DNA of 64,000 nt from Leptospira broomii serovar Hurstbridge str. 5399 (GCF_000243715.2 NZ_AHMO02000011.1:496001-560000); one strand, 5' to 3'. Counted from the first letter of the stretch, positions 18,064 through 27,878 are shown. A program made the numbers and translations. Notes: generated by a model from the sequence alone, not told the origin.

Positions 18064-18339
18064 CTATAAAGTCTCGAAGCTAAAATTCACGAAATCCGAT
18101 GAAATATACGATTTGCATTCTTCGCAAAAAGAGTTTGGCTTTAATTTAATGATTCGGAGAAGAGAAGACAAATCATAGTGAGTATATGTCTGGTTCCCTG
18201 AATCTGCAACTCTTAGATTGCAGACGGTGTCTTGAAATTTCGGTCTATTTTCTTTAAAGACCAAGACGGATTCCAAAATATGGAATTGCTTCGTTTCTTG
18301 ATCCATATAGATGGCATAAATTTTATCAAAATCCTTCAT
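18064..18339 (-). CDS. Hypothetical protein, 91 residues
   Basis: From ATG 18339, with GGGAAGAGAG directly upstream, the product is 91 residues, cytoplasmic by composition. It has a beta-rich N-terminal half (KIYAIYMDQETKQFHILES) and a C-terminal CxxC-like pair (FCEECKSY), which could bind a metal or be redox active. No family is recognised. It lies about 120 bp downstream of cheY on the same strand and may be the last gene of the chemotaxis transcript. A function in chemotaxis is only suggested by position. Confidence 0.6.
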   Translation of the reverse strand: MKDFDKIYAIYMDQETKQFHILESVLVFKENRPKFQDTVCNLRVADSGNQTYTHYDLSSLLRIIKLKPNSFCEECKSYISSDFVNFSFETL

Positions 18340-18456
18340 CTCTCTTCCCAAAATAAGATTTTCGATTTGCTAGATTCGATTGAATCTTCCAACGAATATT
18401 TCGTTTACCTTCAACGGCAGCAGAGACACGAATTCAGATTCAGTTAATATTCTCTA

Positions 18457-18831
18457 TCAAGCGATATCTGATTGAAGAACTTGCTTAATAATATCCAAAA
18501 ATTGAATCGGACGAAATGGTTTTACAATCCAGCCGTTCGCTCCGGCCGCTGCGCCGCTTCGCTTCATGCTTTCTTCGGACTCGGTTGTGAGCGTAAGAAT
18601 AGGAACTTTTGTATCGATTTTTCTAAGTTCACGTATGAATGTAATTCCGTCCATCACGGGCATATTGATATCGGTGATCACAAGATCGAACGGACCTTCT
18701 CCGAACTTTTCGATCCCTTCCTTACCGTCAGAAGCCAAAAGAACGTCGTATCCGCCCATTCCCAAAGTTTGCTGCACTAAACTTCGCATGGTCGCAGAAT
18801 CATCCACCGCGAGAATTCTAACCGTACCCAT
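18457..18831 (-). CDS. cheY: CheY chemotaxis response regulator
   Basis: This 124-residue single-domain receiver has the acidic pair Asp10/Asp11, phosphoacceptor Asp54 (VITDINMPVMDG), the Thr/Ser switch in ILTLTTES and a Lys in GWIVKPF. It has no output domain, as expected for a CheY that binds the flagellar motor. AAGGAGATATAAT precedes the ATG. It is the last clear chemotaxis gene of the minus-strand cluster, 12 nt after cheR. Other CheY copies may exist outside the window, so its motor role is probable rather than certain. Confidence 0.93.
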   Translation of the reverse strand: MGTVRILAVDDSATMRSLVQQTLGMGGYDVLLASDGKEGIEKFGEGPFDLVITDINMPVMDGITFIRELRKIDTKVPILTLTTESEESMKRSGAAAGANGWIVKPFRPIQFLDIIKQVLQSDIA

Positions 18832-18843
18832 ATTATATCTCCT

Positions 18844-19689
18844 TTAAAATAATGTTACACTTGTCGAATTAATTTCATAGTAACGACAAAGTCCGAATTC
18901 TCGAATAATGAAATTATTCGAGAAACCTGAAATTGATTCCGCCGAGCCTAATATTAGAAAACTGTCATGATTCATCGATTTATAGATTTTCCCGAACAAA
19001 TTTGCTCGTTCCTTCATATCGAAATAGTAGGAAACGTTTCGACAAAGAACGAGGTCAAAACCGGAAGGAAAATCAGGAGAAATCAAATTGTGTTGTTCGA
19101 ATTCCACGATCGATTTAATTTCATCCTTTATTTTAAATTTTCCGTCTTCCGCTTTGTCGAAATAACGATCCGTATGATATTCTTCCAATCCGCGACCGAT
19201 TTCAAAAGGAGAATAGCATCCTATTCTTGCTTTTTCGATTGTTTCCTTTGCGATATCCGTAGCGAGAATTCGAACATTCTTATATAAATGCGGCAATCTT
19301 TCTTTGATTGCTATAGCTATTGAATACGGCTCCTGTCCGGTGGAACAAGCGGCGCACCATATTCGAATTTTCTGATCTTTTAATTCGTTAGAGCGCTCTT
19401 CCATCCGTTCGACTATTTCGGGAAGTATCCTTTCTGTAATTGCTTCGAACATGCTTGTATCGCGAAAGAATTTCGTTTCATGAGTAGTAATTCTCTCGAT
19501 GACTTGGTCTCTAAAATCTTCCTCATGGTTGTTTTCAAATTTCTTTGAAAAATCTAGAAAAGAACTGATTTGATGGTCGGTCATCATATCCGATAATCTG
19601 CTCTCCAAGAGATATAACTTTTCCTCGCTCAGATAGATTCCGGTCGCTTTTTGCAGGACGTTTACAAAGTGTATCATCTCTTCTTTCAT
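18844..19689 (-). CDS. cheR: CheR chemoreceptor methyltransferase
   Basis: The 281-residue protein has the all-alpha N-terminal domain (about 1-75) and the SAM-binding CheR domain. Visible motifs are THETKFFRD, then WCAACSTGQEPYSIA (SAM site) and LVLCRNVSYYFD, all hallmarks of CheR. Length is typical. It methylates glutamates of chemoreceptors with SAM, opposing CheB. It is separated from cheB by only 5 nt, with AGAGGATAGATTAA upstream of its ATG. Confidence 0.95.
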   Translation of the reverse strand: MKEEMIHFVNVLQKATGIYLSEEKLYLLESRLSDMMTDHQISSFLDFSKKFENNHEEDFRDQVIERITTHETKFFRDTSMFEAITERILPEIVERMEERSNELKDQKIRIWCAACSTGQEPYSIAIAIKERLPHLYKNVRILATDIAKETIEKARIGCYSPFEIGRGLEEYHTDRYFDKAEDGKFKIKDEIKSIVEFEQHNLISPDFPSGFDLVLCRNVSYYFDMKERANLFGKIYKSMNHDSFLILGSAESISGFSNNFIIREFGLCRYYEINSTSVTLF

Positions 19690-19694
19690 TTAAT

Positions 19695-20780
19695 CTATCC
19701 TCTTCCCATGGAATCGGATATTTTATCCGCTATACCTTGAATATCGAGCACTTCGTCTACTAGACCATCCTTAATCGGTTTATTAGGCATTCCGAATACG
19801 ACACAACTTTCCTGGCTTTGAGCCAATAATAGGCTTCCGGACTTTTTCATTTCTTTCATTCCAATATATCCATCCTCGCCCATCCCCGTCATAATGACGC
19901 CGATCGATTCGTTTGGAAAATTGCTCGCGATGGAGTTGAATAATATATTTACGGAGGGTTTACACAGTTCTTCCAAAGGACCGTCGAATACTTTTGCTAT
20001 CGGACCTTTTTGGCTTTGGAAAATCTCAAGTTGCTTACCGCCGGGAGCGATATACGCTGATCCACTTTCTAGGATCTCGCCATTTTCCACTTCTTTAACT
20101 TTTAATTTTGTAACTTGGGAGATGTTTTCGGCGAGGTAGCTGGTAAAAAGCGGAGGCATATGCTGAGCAACGACTATACTTCCTTCTATCTCGGTCGAAA
20201 TTCTAGAAAACAAATCTCGCAACGATTGGGGACCTCCGGTCGATATGCCGATGGCACAAATCGCATATTTCCGTTTGAAAGAACTTTTTGGAATTCTACG
20301 AATCGAATCTATTTTTACGATATTCTTAGCTTTACTGTAATTCTGCGCGTGGATTGCTTTAATCTTAGCCGTTAACTGCTCCAACGCCTCTCCGATTCTT
20401 TCGGCAGATTCGGAAAGACCATCCGGTTTGGATACGAAATCTAGAGCACCCATCTCCATCGCCTTTATCGTGACCTTAGCTCCCTCCATTGTGAGAGAAC
20501 TAAGCATGATCACATTCGTGGCCGGATAGTTTGCTTTAATTTCGCGTAAGGTTTCAATTCCGTTCATCTCGGGCATTTCTACATCCAAGATTACGAAATC
20601 CGGTTTAAGATGCGCGATCTTAGGTAAAGCGTATTTACCGTCTATCGCGGCTCCGAGGAATTCGATCTCAGGGTCTTGAGAGAACGCGGCCCTGAGTAGG
20701 TTTCTATAAACGAGAGAATCATCTACGGCCAAAACCGAAATTTTCTTTATATCTCCCGTCAATTCCATAGGGTGCCCCAT
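19695..20780 (-). CDS. cheB: CheB chemoreceptor methylesterase/deamidase
   Basis: The 361-residue protein has a receiver domain with phosphoacceptor Asp66 (VILDVEMPEMNG) joined by a linker to a methylesterase domain. Catalytic features are GISTGGP (Ser), AQHMPP (His) and MTGMGEDG (Asp), the full CheB triad. Phosphorylation by CheA should activate demethylation of receptors. The start at 20780 has GAGGA upstream; an internal Met at residue 5 is also possible. It lies between the Aer-like receptor and cheR in the operon. Confidence 0.95.
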   Translation of the reverse strand: MGHPMELTGDIKKISVLAVDDSLVYRNLLRAAFSQDPEIEFLGAAIDGKYALPKIAHLKPDFVILDVEMPEMNGIETLREIKANYPATNVIMLSSLTMEGAKVTIKAMEMGALDFVSKPDGLSESAERIGEALEQLTAKIKAIHAQNYSKAKNIVKIDSIRRIPKSSFKRKYAICAIGISTGGPQSLRDLFSRISTEIEGSIVVAQHMPPLFTSYLAENISQVTKLKVKEVENGEILESGSAYIAPGGKQLEIFQSQKGPIAKVFDGPLEELCKPSVNILFNSIASNFPNESIGVIMTGMGEDGYIGMKEMKKSGSLLLAQSQESCVVFGMPNKPIKDGLVDEVLDIQGIADKISDSMGRG

Positions 20781-20807
20781 CGTAATTCCTCTTCCTTTAA
20801 TCCTTCA

Positions 20808-22403
20808 TTAAATCTTAAACTGGTTTACCAACGAGGTAAGACCCGCCGCTAATTCCTGCAACGATTGTGAAAGTTTAGATACGCGACCAGAATCTTTTGC
20901 ACCATCCACGGAAGCGGTCGATATGCCGTTAATATTTTTAGTTACGTCGTTCGAGGTTAAGGCCGTCTGGCTAATATTCGTCGCTATTTCCTTCGTTGTG
21001 ATCGATTGTTCTTCGACCGCAGAAGCGATGCTACCGCTGATTTGATTCACTTCGGCTATCACGTTCGTGATACGACCGATAAATTCGATCACTCTTTCAG
21101 TGCTTCTTTGGATGGCTGAAATTTTGTTTTTAATCTCCTCGGAAGATTCTGCGGATTGTCGCGCCAACTCTTTTACTTCGGACGCAACCACTGCAAAACC
21201 TTTTCCCGCGTCTCCTGCGCCGGCCGCTTCGATAGCAGCATTCAATGCGAGAAGTTTGGTTTGTGATGCTATATTCGAAATACTTTCAATTACATTACCG
21301 ATCTCTCTCGCGTTTTCACCGAGTTCTTTTACAACTTCGCCCGTTTCGAGTGCGGTTGAGTTAGCTTCTCGAGCGATCTTGGCGGAGTCCGCAGCTTTCT
21401 TCGCTACCTCTCCGACCGATACAGACATCTCTTCAATCGAACTTGAAACCATACTCAAATTTTGATTCATCTGAGTGGCAGCTGCCGCAATCGTTTGCGA
21501 TTGCTGAGACATCTGCTCGGTTCCTGAAGATAAATTTAAGCTAGCGCCGGAAAGATCGCTGGAAGATTGGAGTAAAATATCCCCGTTTTCCTTCAATCTA
21601 GCGATCAATCCGGCCGTATTGATCAGCATGCTTAAAATAGCTTTGTCTAATTCTCCAATCTCATCATTTCGGTTATGAACAACGTTAACCGATAGATCTC
21701 CCGTCGCAATTCTATTCGCAACCTGAGTGGACTCTTTTAAGGGTTTCAAAATATAACCTATATTATAAAATCCCCATACTATTTGCGTTACCGCAAAAAG
21801 AGCCGCTCCCGTATACGCGATCAAATGATTTAAACCGAAATAAATCGAACCTGCCAAAAAGGAAAGTCCTATTACGTTTGCAACGATATACGCCGTTAAC
21901 TTGAAACGGATGGAAAGCCATCTTGAGCTGGTGGAATCCAATGTGGTCTTACCGGATAATATATCCTTATACAGTTTAGCCGCCGATTCCACTTGAGATC
22001 GGTTCGGTTTTCTCCGAACGGAAATGTATCCGACCGTATTGCCGTTTTCGATTCTAGGCGCAACATTCGCATCGACCCAATAATGATCTCCACTTTTACT
22101 CCTATTCTTTACGATCCCTCTCCAAGGTTTGCCTGCTTGTATCGTATCCCAAAAATCTTTAAAGACGCTTCGAGGAATATCAGGGTGGCGAACTACATTA
22201 TGCGGTTTGCCTACCAATTCATCTTCGGTAAGACCTGCGATTTCCAAGAATTCCCTGTTTGCGTATATGACCTTTCCTTTTAAATCGGTCATCGAAACGA
22301 GCGTAGTCCCATCGCGCATCGTAACTTCTTGGTCTGTGACTGAAACGGACATTTGTTTCCGTTCGCTCTCTACTTGGTTCTTTTGTGAAACAAAGTTAAA
22401 CAT
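20808..22403 (-). CDS. Aer-like methyl-accepting chemotaxis protein with PAS domain
   Basis: The 531-residue receptor has an N-terminal cytoplasmic PAS domain (about 30-130, with the [30 protein letters not shown] pattern in pieces) as in the redox receptor Aer. Two hydrophobic helices follow (about 168-215), then HAMP (to about 270) and the methyl-accepting signalling domain. The receptor tip hairpin has [16 protein letters not shown] and [13 protein letters not shown]. The PASs of Aer-like receptors usually bind FAD, so oxygen or energy taxis is inferred. AGAGGAAAAAAGC precedes the ATG. Its place between cheW and cheB suggests it is the cluster's own receptor. Confidence 0.9.
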   Translation of the reverse strand: MFNFVSQKNQVESERKQMSVSVTDQEVTMRDGTTLVSMTDLKGKVIYANREFLEIAGLTEDELVGKPHNVVRHPDIPRSVFKDFWDTIQAGKPWRGIVKNRSKSGDHYWVDANVAPRIENGNTVGYISVRRKPNRSQVESAAKLYKDILSGKTTLDSTSSRWLSIRFKLTAYIVANVIGLSFLAGSIYFGLNHLIAYTGAALFAVTQIVWGFYNIGYILKPLKESTQVANRIATGDLSVNVVHNRNDEIGELDKAILSMLINTAGLIARLKENGDILLQSSSDLSGASLNLSSGTEQMSQQSQTIAAAATQMNQNLSMVSSSIEEMSVSVGEVAKKAADSAKIAREANSTALETGEVVKELGENAREIGNVIESISNIASQTKLLALNAAIEAAGAGDAGKGFAVVASEVKELARQSAESSEEIKNKISAIQRSTERVIEFIGRITNVIAEVNQISGSIASAVEEQSITTKEIATNISQTALTSNDVTKNINGISTASVDGAKDSGRVSKLSQSLQELAAGLTSLVNQFKI

Positions 22404-22415
22404 GCTTTTTTCCTC

Positions 22416-22856
22416 TTACGCGTCCTCTAAATGCAATAATTCTTCATGGTTTAAGACGATTAACGTTTCGCCTTTAAATACCGCCACATTTCGAATATAC
22501 CGGCTTTCCCGCTCATCCAAATGGGAGGGACAAGGCTCGAAATTCTTTTCGGATACTTCGATGATATCCGAAACTTCGTCTGCAAGAATGGCAAAAGCCT
22601 GTTTCTTACCCTTCAATCTTATGATAGAATACTTATCTTTATCCGGATTTGATTTCTTTCCGAATAGATTCTGAAGATTCAATATCGTCACGACGTCTCC
22701 TCTTAGATTCACTATTCCTTCTATATAAGGAGGTGCACAAGGTATCCTTAAAATTTTTTTATTATGATCCACCTCTTTGCATTCGGCAAGAGGTATTCCG
22801 TATATTTCTCTGCCAAGAAAGAAAGATAGAAATTGTTTATTATTTATTTCATCCAT
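22416..22856 (-). CDS. cheW: CheW coupling protein
   Basis: This 146-residue protein is a single CheW/SH3-like domain. It shows FLGREIYGIPL, IPCAPPYIEGIVNLRGDVVTI and VSDIIEV, the family's conserved stretches. It links receptors to CheA. It follows cheA by 14 nt and has AAGGAAACTTGA upstream of the ATG. Confidence 0.94.
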   Translation of the reverse strand: MDEINNKQFLSFFLGREIYGIPLAECKEVDHNKKILRIPCAPPYIEGIVNLRGDVVTILNLQNLFGKKSNPDKDKYSIIRLKGKKQAFAILADEVSDIIEVSEKNFEPCPSHLDERESRYIRNVAVFKGETLIVLNHEELLHLEDA

Positions 22857-22870
22857 TCAAGTTTCCTTCA

Positions 22871-25360
22871 TTAGTGTATATCCACTAATGTCAAATTCCT
22901 ACTTATCTTACTCATCACCGTCTTACCATCTATTATGATTACGATTTGTTCGGAGATGACGCCGCTGCCCAATACTCCTGTGGACAAATCCTCGCTTTTG
23001 GTAAACGACGGAATTTCCTCGACTACGTTTACGATTTCTTCGACTAGTAAACCTTTTCTGCCATCCTCGAAGTGCATAAGAATAACGGTACTTTGAGAAT
23101 GAACTTGCTCGTTCGAGAGGTTAAAGTAATTCTCCAGTCGGCAAAGCTCCAAAACTTCGCCTCTATACTGAATTACTTCTCTCTTCATAATATACTCGAT
23201 TTGTTTAATATCGATTAGTTCGATTCTCTGAACGTCGTTCGAGTTTATACCGAACAATTGACCTCTCACTGCAAATAGCAGGTACTGATCCTGTGATATT
23301 TTTTCCTTCACTGAAAGCGATTTTGTTTCTTCCAGAATATTCGCTTGAAGGCTGAGATATTTGGCAATTCCGGATATATCCAAAATAAGGCTAACACTCC
23401 CGTCTCCAAGAATCGCGGCGCCTGTGTACAAATTAAGGCGGGCTAAATCCTTAGTTAACGGCTTTACTACGATCTCTTCGGAATTTTCTATCTCTTCGAC
23501 AAGCAATCCGAAATGATGCTTCTCGGTGTGGACAACGACTAAATATCTGCTTTCCGTAATAGAACTATTCGAAAGTTGAAGGATCTTATTTGCACTTAGT
23601 ATAGGAAGTAAATGCCCGCGTAACTGATAGACCTCCTTATTTTCTATCGAAGAAACTAATTTTCGATCCAACAATATCAATTCGCTAATATTAGCTTGCG
23701 GAATAGCAAGATGCATACCGGCAGTCGCTACCATTTGACAGTTTATTATGGATAAAGTCTGAGGGAGTGTTGCGCTAATAATCGTTCCCTTTCCGGAGAC
23801 CGAAGATATCGAAACCGAACCGCCGGCCTTCTGAAAATTCATTTTCACGACGTCCATTCCGACCCCGCGACCGGATGTTGAAGATACGGACTGCGAAGTG
23901 CTAAAGCCTGGAATAAAGACTAACTCCGCTAGCTCTTCCGTCGATTTTCTCTCCGCTTCCTCCGGGCTAAGTATTCCCCGCTCGATGGCCTTCTCTCTAA
24001 TCCTTTCGAAATTCAGGCCGCGTCCGTCATCGCTTACTTTCAGGATAACGTTCCCTCCTCGCAAAGCAGCGGAAAACAGGATATTACCTTTAGCCGGCTT
24101 TCCGGAAGCCGTCCGTTCGCTTGCAGTCTCGATACCGTGATCGATTGCGTTCCGAATCATATGCGTAATCGGATCTGAAATCGTATCGATAATATTCTTA
24201 TCCAACTCGACTTCCCCGCCTTCAAGATGGAGCTCGACTTCCTTACCTGTGATTTTCTCCAAGTCTCTAACTAGTCGCGGAATTTTTTTATAAAACGATT
24301 CTAGCTTTTGAAGACGAGTCCTCATTATGCTTTCTTGCGACAACGTAATGAGTTGGCTTAGGTTTCGCACGATTGACAGTAACGAGTGATCCTGATAGGA
24401 TTCCACTTTCTGTAATAATTGGTTTCGAACGATAATTGTCTCGCCCGCCAAATTAATCATATGATCGAGAGTTTGAAGAGGAATTCTTAAATACGACTCC
24501 GCCTGAACATTCGCCGCGTCGACTCTTACTAATGAAGAGGATTCGTCCTTCGGCTTCGAAATAGGATGAAATCCGTTTTCGACTCGTCCGTTCTCTCGAC
24601 TCTCAACGACAGCTATGAATGCATTGGTTGGAATATTCGTTTTCCTTGATATTTCGGCTACGCTTAAGTTCGATAAGACAACGAGGTACCGCTTATGGGA
24701 ACCGTTCTTGGACGATCCGTTTTGAGAGGAGTCCAGTTGGCCGGATAGTAGGATTTCACCTACTGTCGAAACGACCGTCGAGACAGGATCATTTCCTGCT
24801 TCCTCGTCGATTTCTTTGGATTGATATTTTAAAAAAAACAGGGAGCTATTCTCGGTTTTTGCTTTCTCCACGTATTTCTTAGGAATGGAAACTTTAGATT
24901 TTTCTTTCGGAACGATTTTTTCCCCATTCTTTTCTTCCGATTTCCGAGGATACAAACCGAAGCTGGCTTTTTCACCGGATTCGAATACCGTTAAAAAGGA
25001 ATTAATTCGAATCAAAAGATCTTCGACATCCCATTCACTATTCTTTTCTACCTGGGAGAGCATTTTTCGAATTTCATCTAAGCAATTAAGAATAAGCGCG
25101 ATTTCCTCATCGGAGGGCTTGGTCTCGGTCTTTCGTCTATAATTTAACAGGCTCTCCAGAGAATGTGATACTTTTGATACTGCAGGAAGATCGAATATTG
25201 CTGAATTTCCCTTAATAGTGTGGATTACGCGAAATAGAGTATTTACCTGTTCTGGTTTATATTCTTTTTCAATATCAAGCACTGCCTGTTCCGCTAAATC
25301 GAGCAGGTCCGCGGATTCGGCCAGGAAATCCTTCAACAAACTCACATAATCAACTTCCAT
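22871..25360 (-). CDS. cheA: CheA chemotaxis histidine kinase with two CheW-like domains
   Basis: The 829-residue protein has an HPt domain with His47 (HTIKGNSAIF), a poorly conserved middle (about 110-285), the dimer and HATPase domains, and the CheW-like P5 domain. The ATPase has N box IRNAIDHGIE, G1 box SDDGRG and G2 box SGRGVGMDVV. A second CheW-like unit sits at the C-terminus (about 690-829), which is longer than classical CheA. No clear P2 domain for CheY/CheB docking is seen. An AT-rich inverted repeat lies upstream. This is the central kinase of the cluster, and the extra CheW-like unit may bind another receptor set. Confidence 0.94.
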   Translation of the reverse strand: MEVDYVSLLKDFLAESADLLDLAEQAVLDIEKEYKPEQVNTLFRVIHTIKGNSAIFDLPAVSKVSHSLESLLNYRRKTETKPSDEEIALILNCLDEIRKMLSQVEKNSEWDVEDLLIRINSFLTVFESGEKASFGLYPRKSEEKNGEKIVPKEKSKVSIPKKYVEKAKTENSSLFFLKYQSKEIDEEAGNDPVSTVVSTVGEILLSGQLDSSQNGSSKNGSHKRYLVVLSNLSVAEISRKTNIPTNAFIAVVESRENGRVENGFHPISKPKDESSSLVRVDAANVQAESYLRIPLQTLDHMINLAGETIIVRNQLLQKVESYQDHSLLSIVRNLSQLITLSQESIMRTRLQKLESFYKKIPRLVRDLEKITGKEVELHLEGGEVELDKNIIDTISDPITHMIRNAIDHGIETASERTASGKPAKGNILFSAALRGGNVILKVSDDGRGLNFERIREKAIERGILSPEEAERKSTEELAELVFIPGFSTSQSVSSTSGRGVGMDVVKMNFQKAGGSVSISSVSGKGTIISATLPQTLSIINCQMVATAGMHLAIPQANISELILLDRKLVSSIENKEVYQLRGHLLPILSANKILQLSNSSITESRYLVVVHTEKHHFGLLVEEIENSEEIVVKPLTKDLARLNLYTGAAILGDGSVSLILDISGIAKYLSLQANILEETKSLSVKEKISQDQYLLFAVRGQLFGINSNDVQRIELIDIKQIEYIMKREVIQYRGEVLELCRLENYFNLSNEQVHSQSTVILMHFEDGRKGLLVEEIVNVVEEIPSFTKSEDLSTGVLGSGVISEQIVIIIDGKTVMSKISRNLTLVDIH

Positions 25361-25409
25361 CTATCCCTCTTCTACGGCGAGCCACTTTAAACGATCAACC
25401 AAGAAACTT

Positions 25410-25445
25410 AATATATTAATAATAAACTGATATTATTGATATATT
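25410..25445. repeat. AT-rich inverted repeat upstream of cheA
   Basis: The 15-bp arms 25410-25424 and 25431-25445 are complementary except for one base, around a 6-nt centre. It lies 50 bp upstream of the cheA ATG and could be an operator, or a promoter element that melts easily. Confidence 0.4.
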
Positions 25446-25512
25446 ATTACATAAATATAGAACAAAAAAATAACTTTCTATCATATCGTATCATCGATTC
25501 TAACATTCGATC

Positions 25513-25800
25513 TTAAACTCGACTTTCTATTTCTATTTCGGAACGAATTCGATCTATATTCTCTCCCACAAGAGGTCCTACGTCGCGAAGAAATGCTTTT
25601 AAAGCTTCCGAACGGGAGGAGAATGCTGAAAGGACATGTCTTTTATCCTCCTCGTTAAACTCGTGAATATAACGCTCACCCCAAAGTTCCGGCTCGATCT
25701 TCCACCAATCCGGAACAGCCTCTTTCAAATTAAAATTGCATCGAAGATATCTTTCCATCAAAATGCAAATCGCGATGACTCTATACCGGGCATTATTCAT
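25513..25800 (-). CDS. Hypothetical protein, 95 residues, in chemotaxis cluster
   Basis: The 95-residue product is charged, with no signal peptide or membrane segment. It has a Trp-rich block (VPDWWKIEPELWGERY) and a helical second half (NEEDKRHVLSAFSSRSEALKAFLRDV). No family is recognised. It lies 39 nt after the receiver/ATPase gene and about 150 bp before cheA, same strand, with a GAGG ribosome site. Position suggests an accessory chemotaxis or signalling role. Confidence 0.6.
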   Translation of the reverse strand: MNNARYRVIAICILMERYLRCNFNLKEAVPDWWKIEPELWGERYIHEFNEEDKRHVLSAFSSRSEALKAFLRDVGPLVGENIDRIRSEIEIESRV

Positions 25801-25839
25801 TTGAAATTAAAATCCTCAAATACTCAATTTCATAATATA

Positions 25840-27123
25840 TCAACATATCGGAAACTGTAGCTCGGCGGCCACTCTTCGAGAACAAGACTCGCTTGTGTGA
25901 TCGTTTAGTTCGTATATCGATACTTTACAATCCGATTGTCTTGCAAGATTTTGAGTCAAATTCAATCCAATTCCGAACCCGAAGTCGAGGGCATGAAATC
26001 GCTCGTCATAAATATGATTCAAACGGAAAAAAGGTTCGAAGACTTTGAAATAGTATTCCTCGGGGATACCGGAAATTCCTGTCTCGCCGATCGAAATGTC
26101 ATTCATGACGATAAGCGAAATATAGCTCCGATTGGAATATAAGAGAATATGAATTTTTGAGTTCTCCGGGGAGAACTTCATTGCATTCACCATCAGCTCT
26201 TTAAATGAAAACTTCACAAAATCCGGATGCGAATAGACGAATTGATCAAACGATCTATCTTCGAAGAAAATCTGCTGATTCTTAATTTTGGCGTATTCTT
26301 CGAATTCAGCGATGCTGGATCTAATCGAAGATAGGACGGTTTCAAAAAGGGTACGTTCTTTATGTATAGCAAGATCGAACAAAGATCTGAATTTTTCTAG
26401 TTTGTCGGTCCAATCGCGAAGTATATCCTTGTTCTCAAAAATGGAATCAAGCAAATCGATAGGTACGGAATATCGTCCATTCTCGCGAACGAGAAACGAT
26501 TCGACCAAATCCAATCTAGTAATTAAGGAACCGATGCCTAGCCCCTGAGAAATGCTATGAGTCAAATTATCTAGAATATTTTTACCGATCGTAAGACTTT
26601 CCGAGCTTCTTCGATTCTCCTTCCATTGAAGCCAGGCTACTTCGGATACCAAATTCTCTTCATTTAATGCCTTCTTATGAAATTCACTAAGACGACTTTC
26701 TTTTTCGCTAAGCACGGCAGAAATGCATTCGACGATTAGATGGATATCTTGCCCCTTATCCAATACGCTATGAATCCAAGGTAACGAAGATATATTCGGA
26801 TCGAGCGATTCCGACGCCGCATTTATGAAGAAAACGCTACCCGGAGACAATTTTCTTAAAGATCTCAGAAATTTCGTGCAATCGATGTCAGTAAAGCTGG
26901 GATCAACGATGATCGCCGGCGGCTCTGTCAACATGCAGTTCTCCAAAGCATTCGCAACGGAAGACACGTATATAATGCCGTATTTTCCTTTCTCAAAATA
27001 TGTGGATAGATTTTCGGCATAGGCGGTATCGGAATCTATATAAAGGATATTGTTTCTCTGATCGGACAAAAAATTCCTCCCGGTAAAATCCTCAATCAAA
27101 TCGGCACTCATAAACTTTGACAC
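25840..27123 (-). CDS. Receiver-like domain fused to histidine-kinase ATPase
   Basis: The 427-residue soluble protein starts with a receiver-like domain (about 22-140; IDSDTAYA near the acidic pocket and IIVDPSFTD at the acceptor position). A helical region follows with DNLTHS, a possible phospho-His site, and then a histidine-kinase ATPase domain. The ATPase has an N box (KELMVNAMKFSP) and a long end with FGFGIGLNLTQNLARQS (G box). The GTG start at 27123 has AGGA about 8 nt upstream; an ATG at 27111 lacks one. It could feed a signal into the cluster. The receiver is divergent and may not be phosphorylated. Confidence 0.75.
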   Translation of the reverse strand: MSKFMSADLIEDFTGRNFLSDQRNNILYIDSDTAYAENLSTYFEKGKYGIIYVSSVANALENCMLTEPPAIIVDPSFTDIDCTKFLRSLRKLSPGSVFFINAASESLDPNISSLPWIHSVLDKGQDIHLIVECISAVLSEKESRLSEFHKKALNEENLVSEVAWLQWKENRRSSESLTIGKNILDNLTHSISQGLGIGSLITRLDLVESFLVRENGRYSVPIDLLDSIFENKDILRDWTDKLEKFRSLFDLAIHKERTLFETVLSSIRSSIAEFEEYAKIKNQQIFFEDRSFDQFVYSHPDFVKFSFKELMVNAMKFSPENSKIHILLYSNRSYISLIVMNDISIGETGISGIPEEYYFKVFEPFFRLNHIYDERFHALDFGFGIGLNLTQNLARQSDCKVSIYELNDHTSESCSRRVAAELQFPIC

Positions 27124-27237
27124 GAAGCTATCCTAATATTCCGGCGAACCTTATCGAGCGCGTACGGAAAATATTTCTTTCGACCTAAATACAAGGACGG
27201 GTTTTAACAGGCCGATCAACAGTGATGGCTTAAAAAA

Positions 27238-27412
27238 AATTGGCGCATTATAAATTATTAATTATAAGAACTATATACCCTTGAGTAATGTATTCGATTT
27301 GTGTTCCACCGGCAACGATCGCCGCAATTTTGTGAAGAATGAATTGTTTTTCTCCCCCTGAGTGAATCTAGTTCAATCATATCTGCGGCATTTCAGAAAC
27401 AATTGGCGCATT
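27238..27412. repeat. Pair of 12-bp direct repeats flanking a small intergenic segment
   Basis: The 12-bp sequence aattggcgcatt occurs at 27238-27249 and again at 27401-27412, 163 bp apart. The segment is AT-rich and non-coding. It could be a regulatory repeat or a deletion trace; no insertion-sequence ends are recognised. Confidence 0.3.
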
Positions 27413-27467
27413 TCTCGAAAAAATCGGTGATAGCAAATTTCCTGAACTTGAGAAAAAAGGAAAATTC

Positions 27468-27775
27468 ATGGCAATGATTCGTAAGCTGAGAATTTTCTAT
27501 GAAAATCGGATTCTCGACAACTACCGATATTAAATTCGTCCCAATTACATATATTTCTTCTCTTTCGAAGCAAAAGAATATGGTTTTATACTAAAGTGTT
27601 TGGCGGAATGGCGTGAAAGCGACTTAAATACGAATTTCTACAATATGAAAGATGAGATTACTTCGGGTTCTTTAGATAAGTATTGTCGAATGGTCGCGTA
27701 ATTTCGAAGGCTATCCGAGAGAGAAAGCCGCCGCATTTTGCTCGGAAGCTTATGCAGCGAATGCCTTGGACAATA
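27468..27775 (+). pseudogene. Decayed small gene with a nonsense codon and a frameshift
   Basis: The frame from ATG 27468, with AAGGAAAATTC upstream, runs 21 codons to a TAA at 27531. It then stays open in the same frame (FEAKEYGFILKCLAEW then YNMKDEITSGSLDKY) to a second stop at 27699-27701. The neighbouring frame continues with protein-like sequence (NFEGYPREKAAAFCSEAYAA). Together they look like a protein of about 100 residues, broken by one nonsense and one indel. No family is recognised. The region then runs into the hairpin at 27781. Confidence 0.5.
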
Positions 27776-27799
27776 AAAAAACCCCCTTAAGGGCGGGGT
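27774..27799 (-). terminator. Intrinsic terminator of the gene at 27879-28124
   Basis: On the minus strand the GC-rich palindrome 27781-27799 (accccc ttaa gggcggggt core) is followed directly by a run of T (27781-27774 complement). It lies 80 nt past the stop of the minus-strand gene and has the classical hairpin-plus-U-tract form. Confidence 0.75.
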
Positions 27800-27878
27800 C
27801 TACTCTATTTGCTTGCATAATCTAAAAAGAAAATTCTTTCACTCTCTTTTTCATTAATTACGAATGTAAGTTATACTT

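Noticed and set aside
21067..21465. 132-codon frame opposite the chemoreceptor
   Set aside because: Antisense shadow of the Ala/Ser-rich signalling domain of a well-supported gene.
27238..27412. Direct repeats considered as insertion-sequence or transposon ends
   Set aside because: No transposase, no terminal inverted repeats; recorded only as a short repeat.
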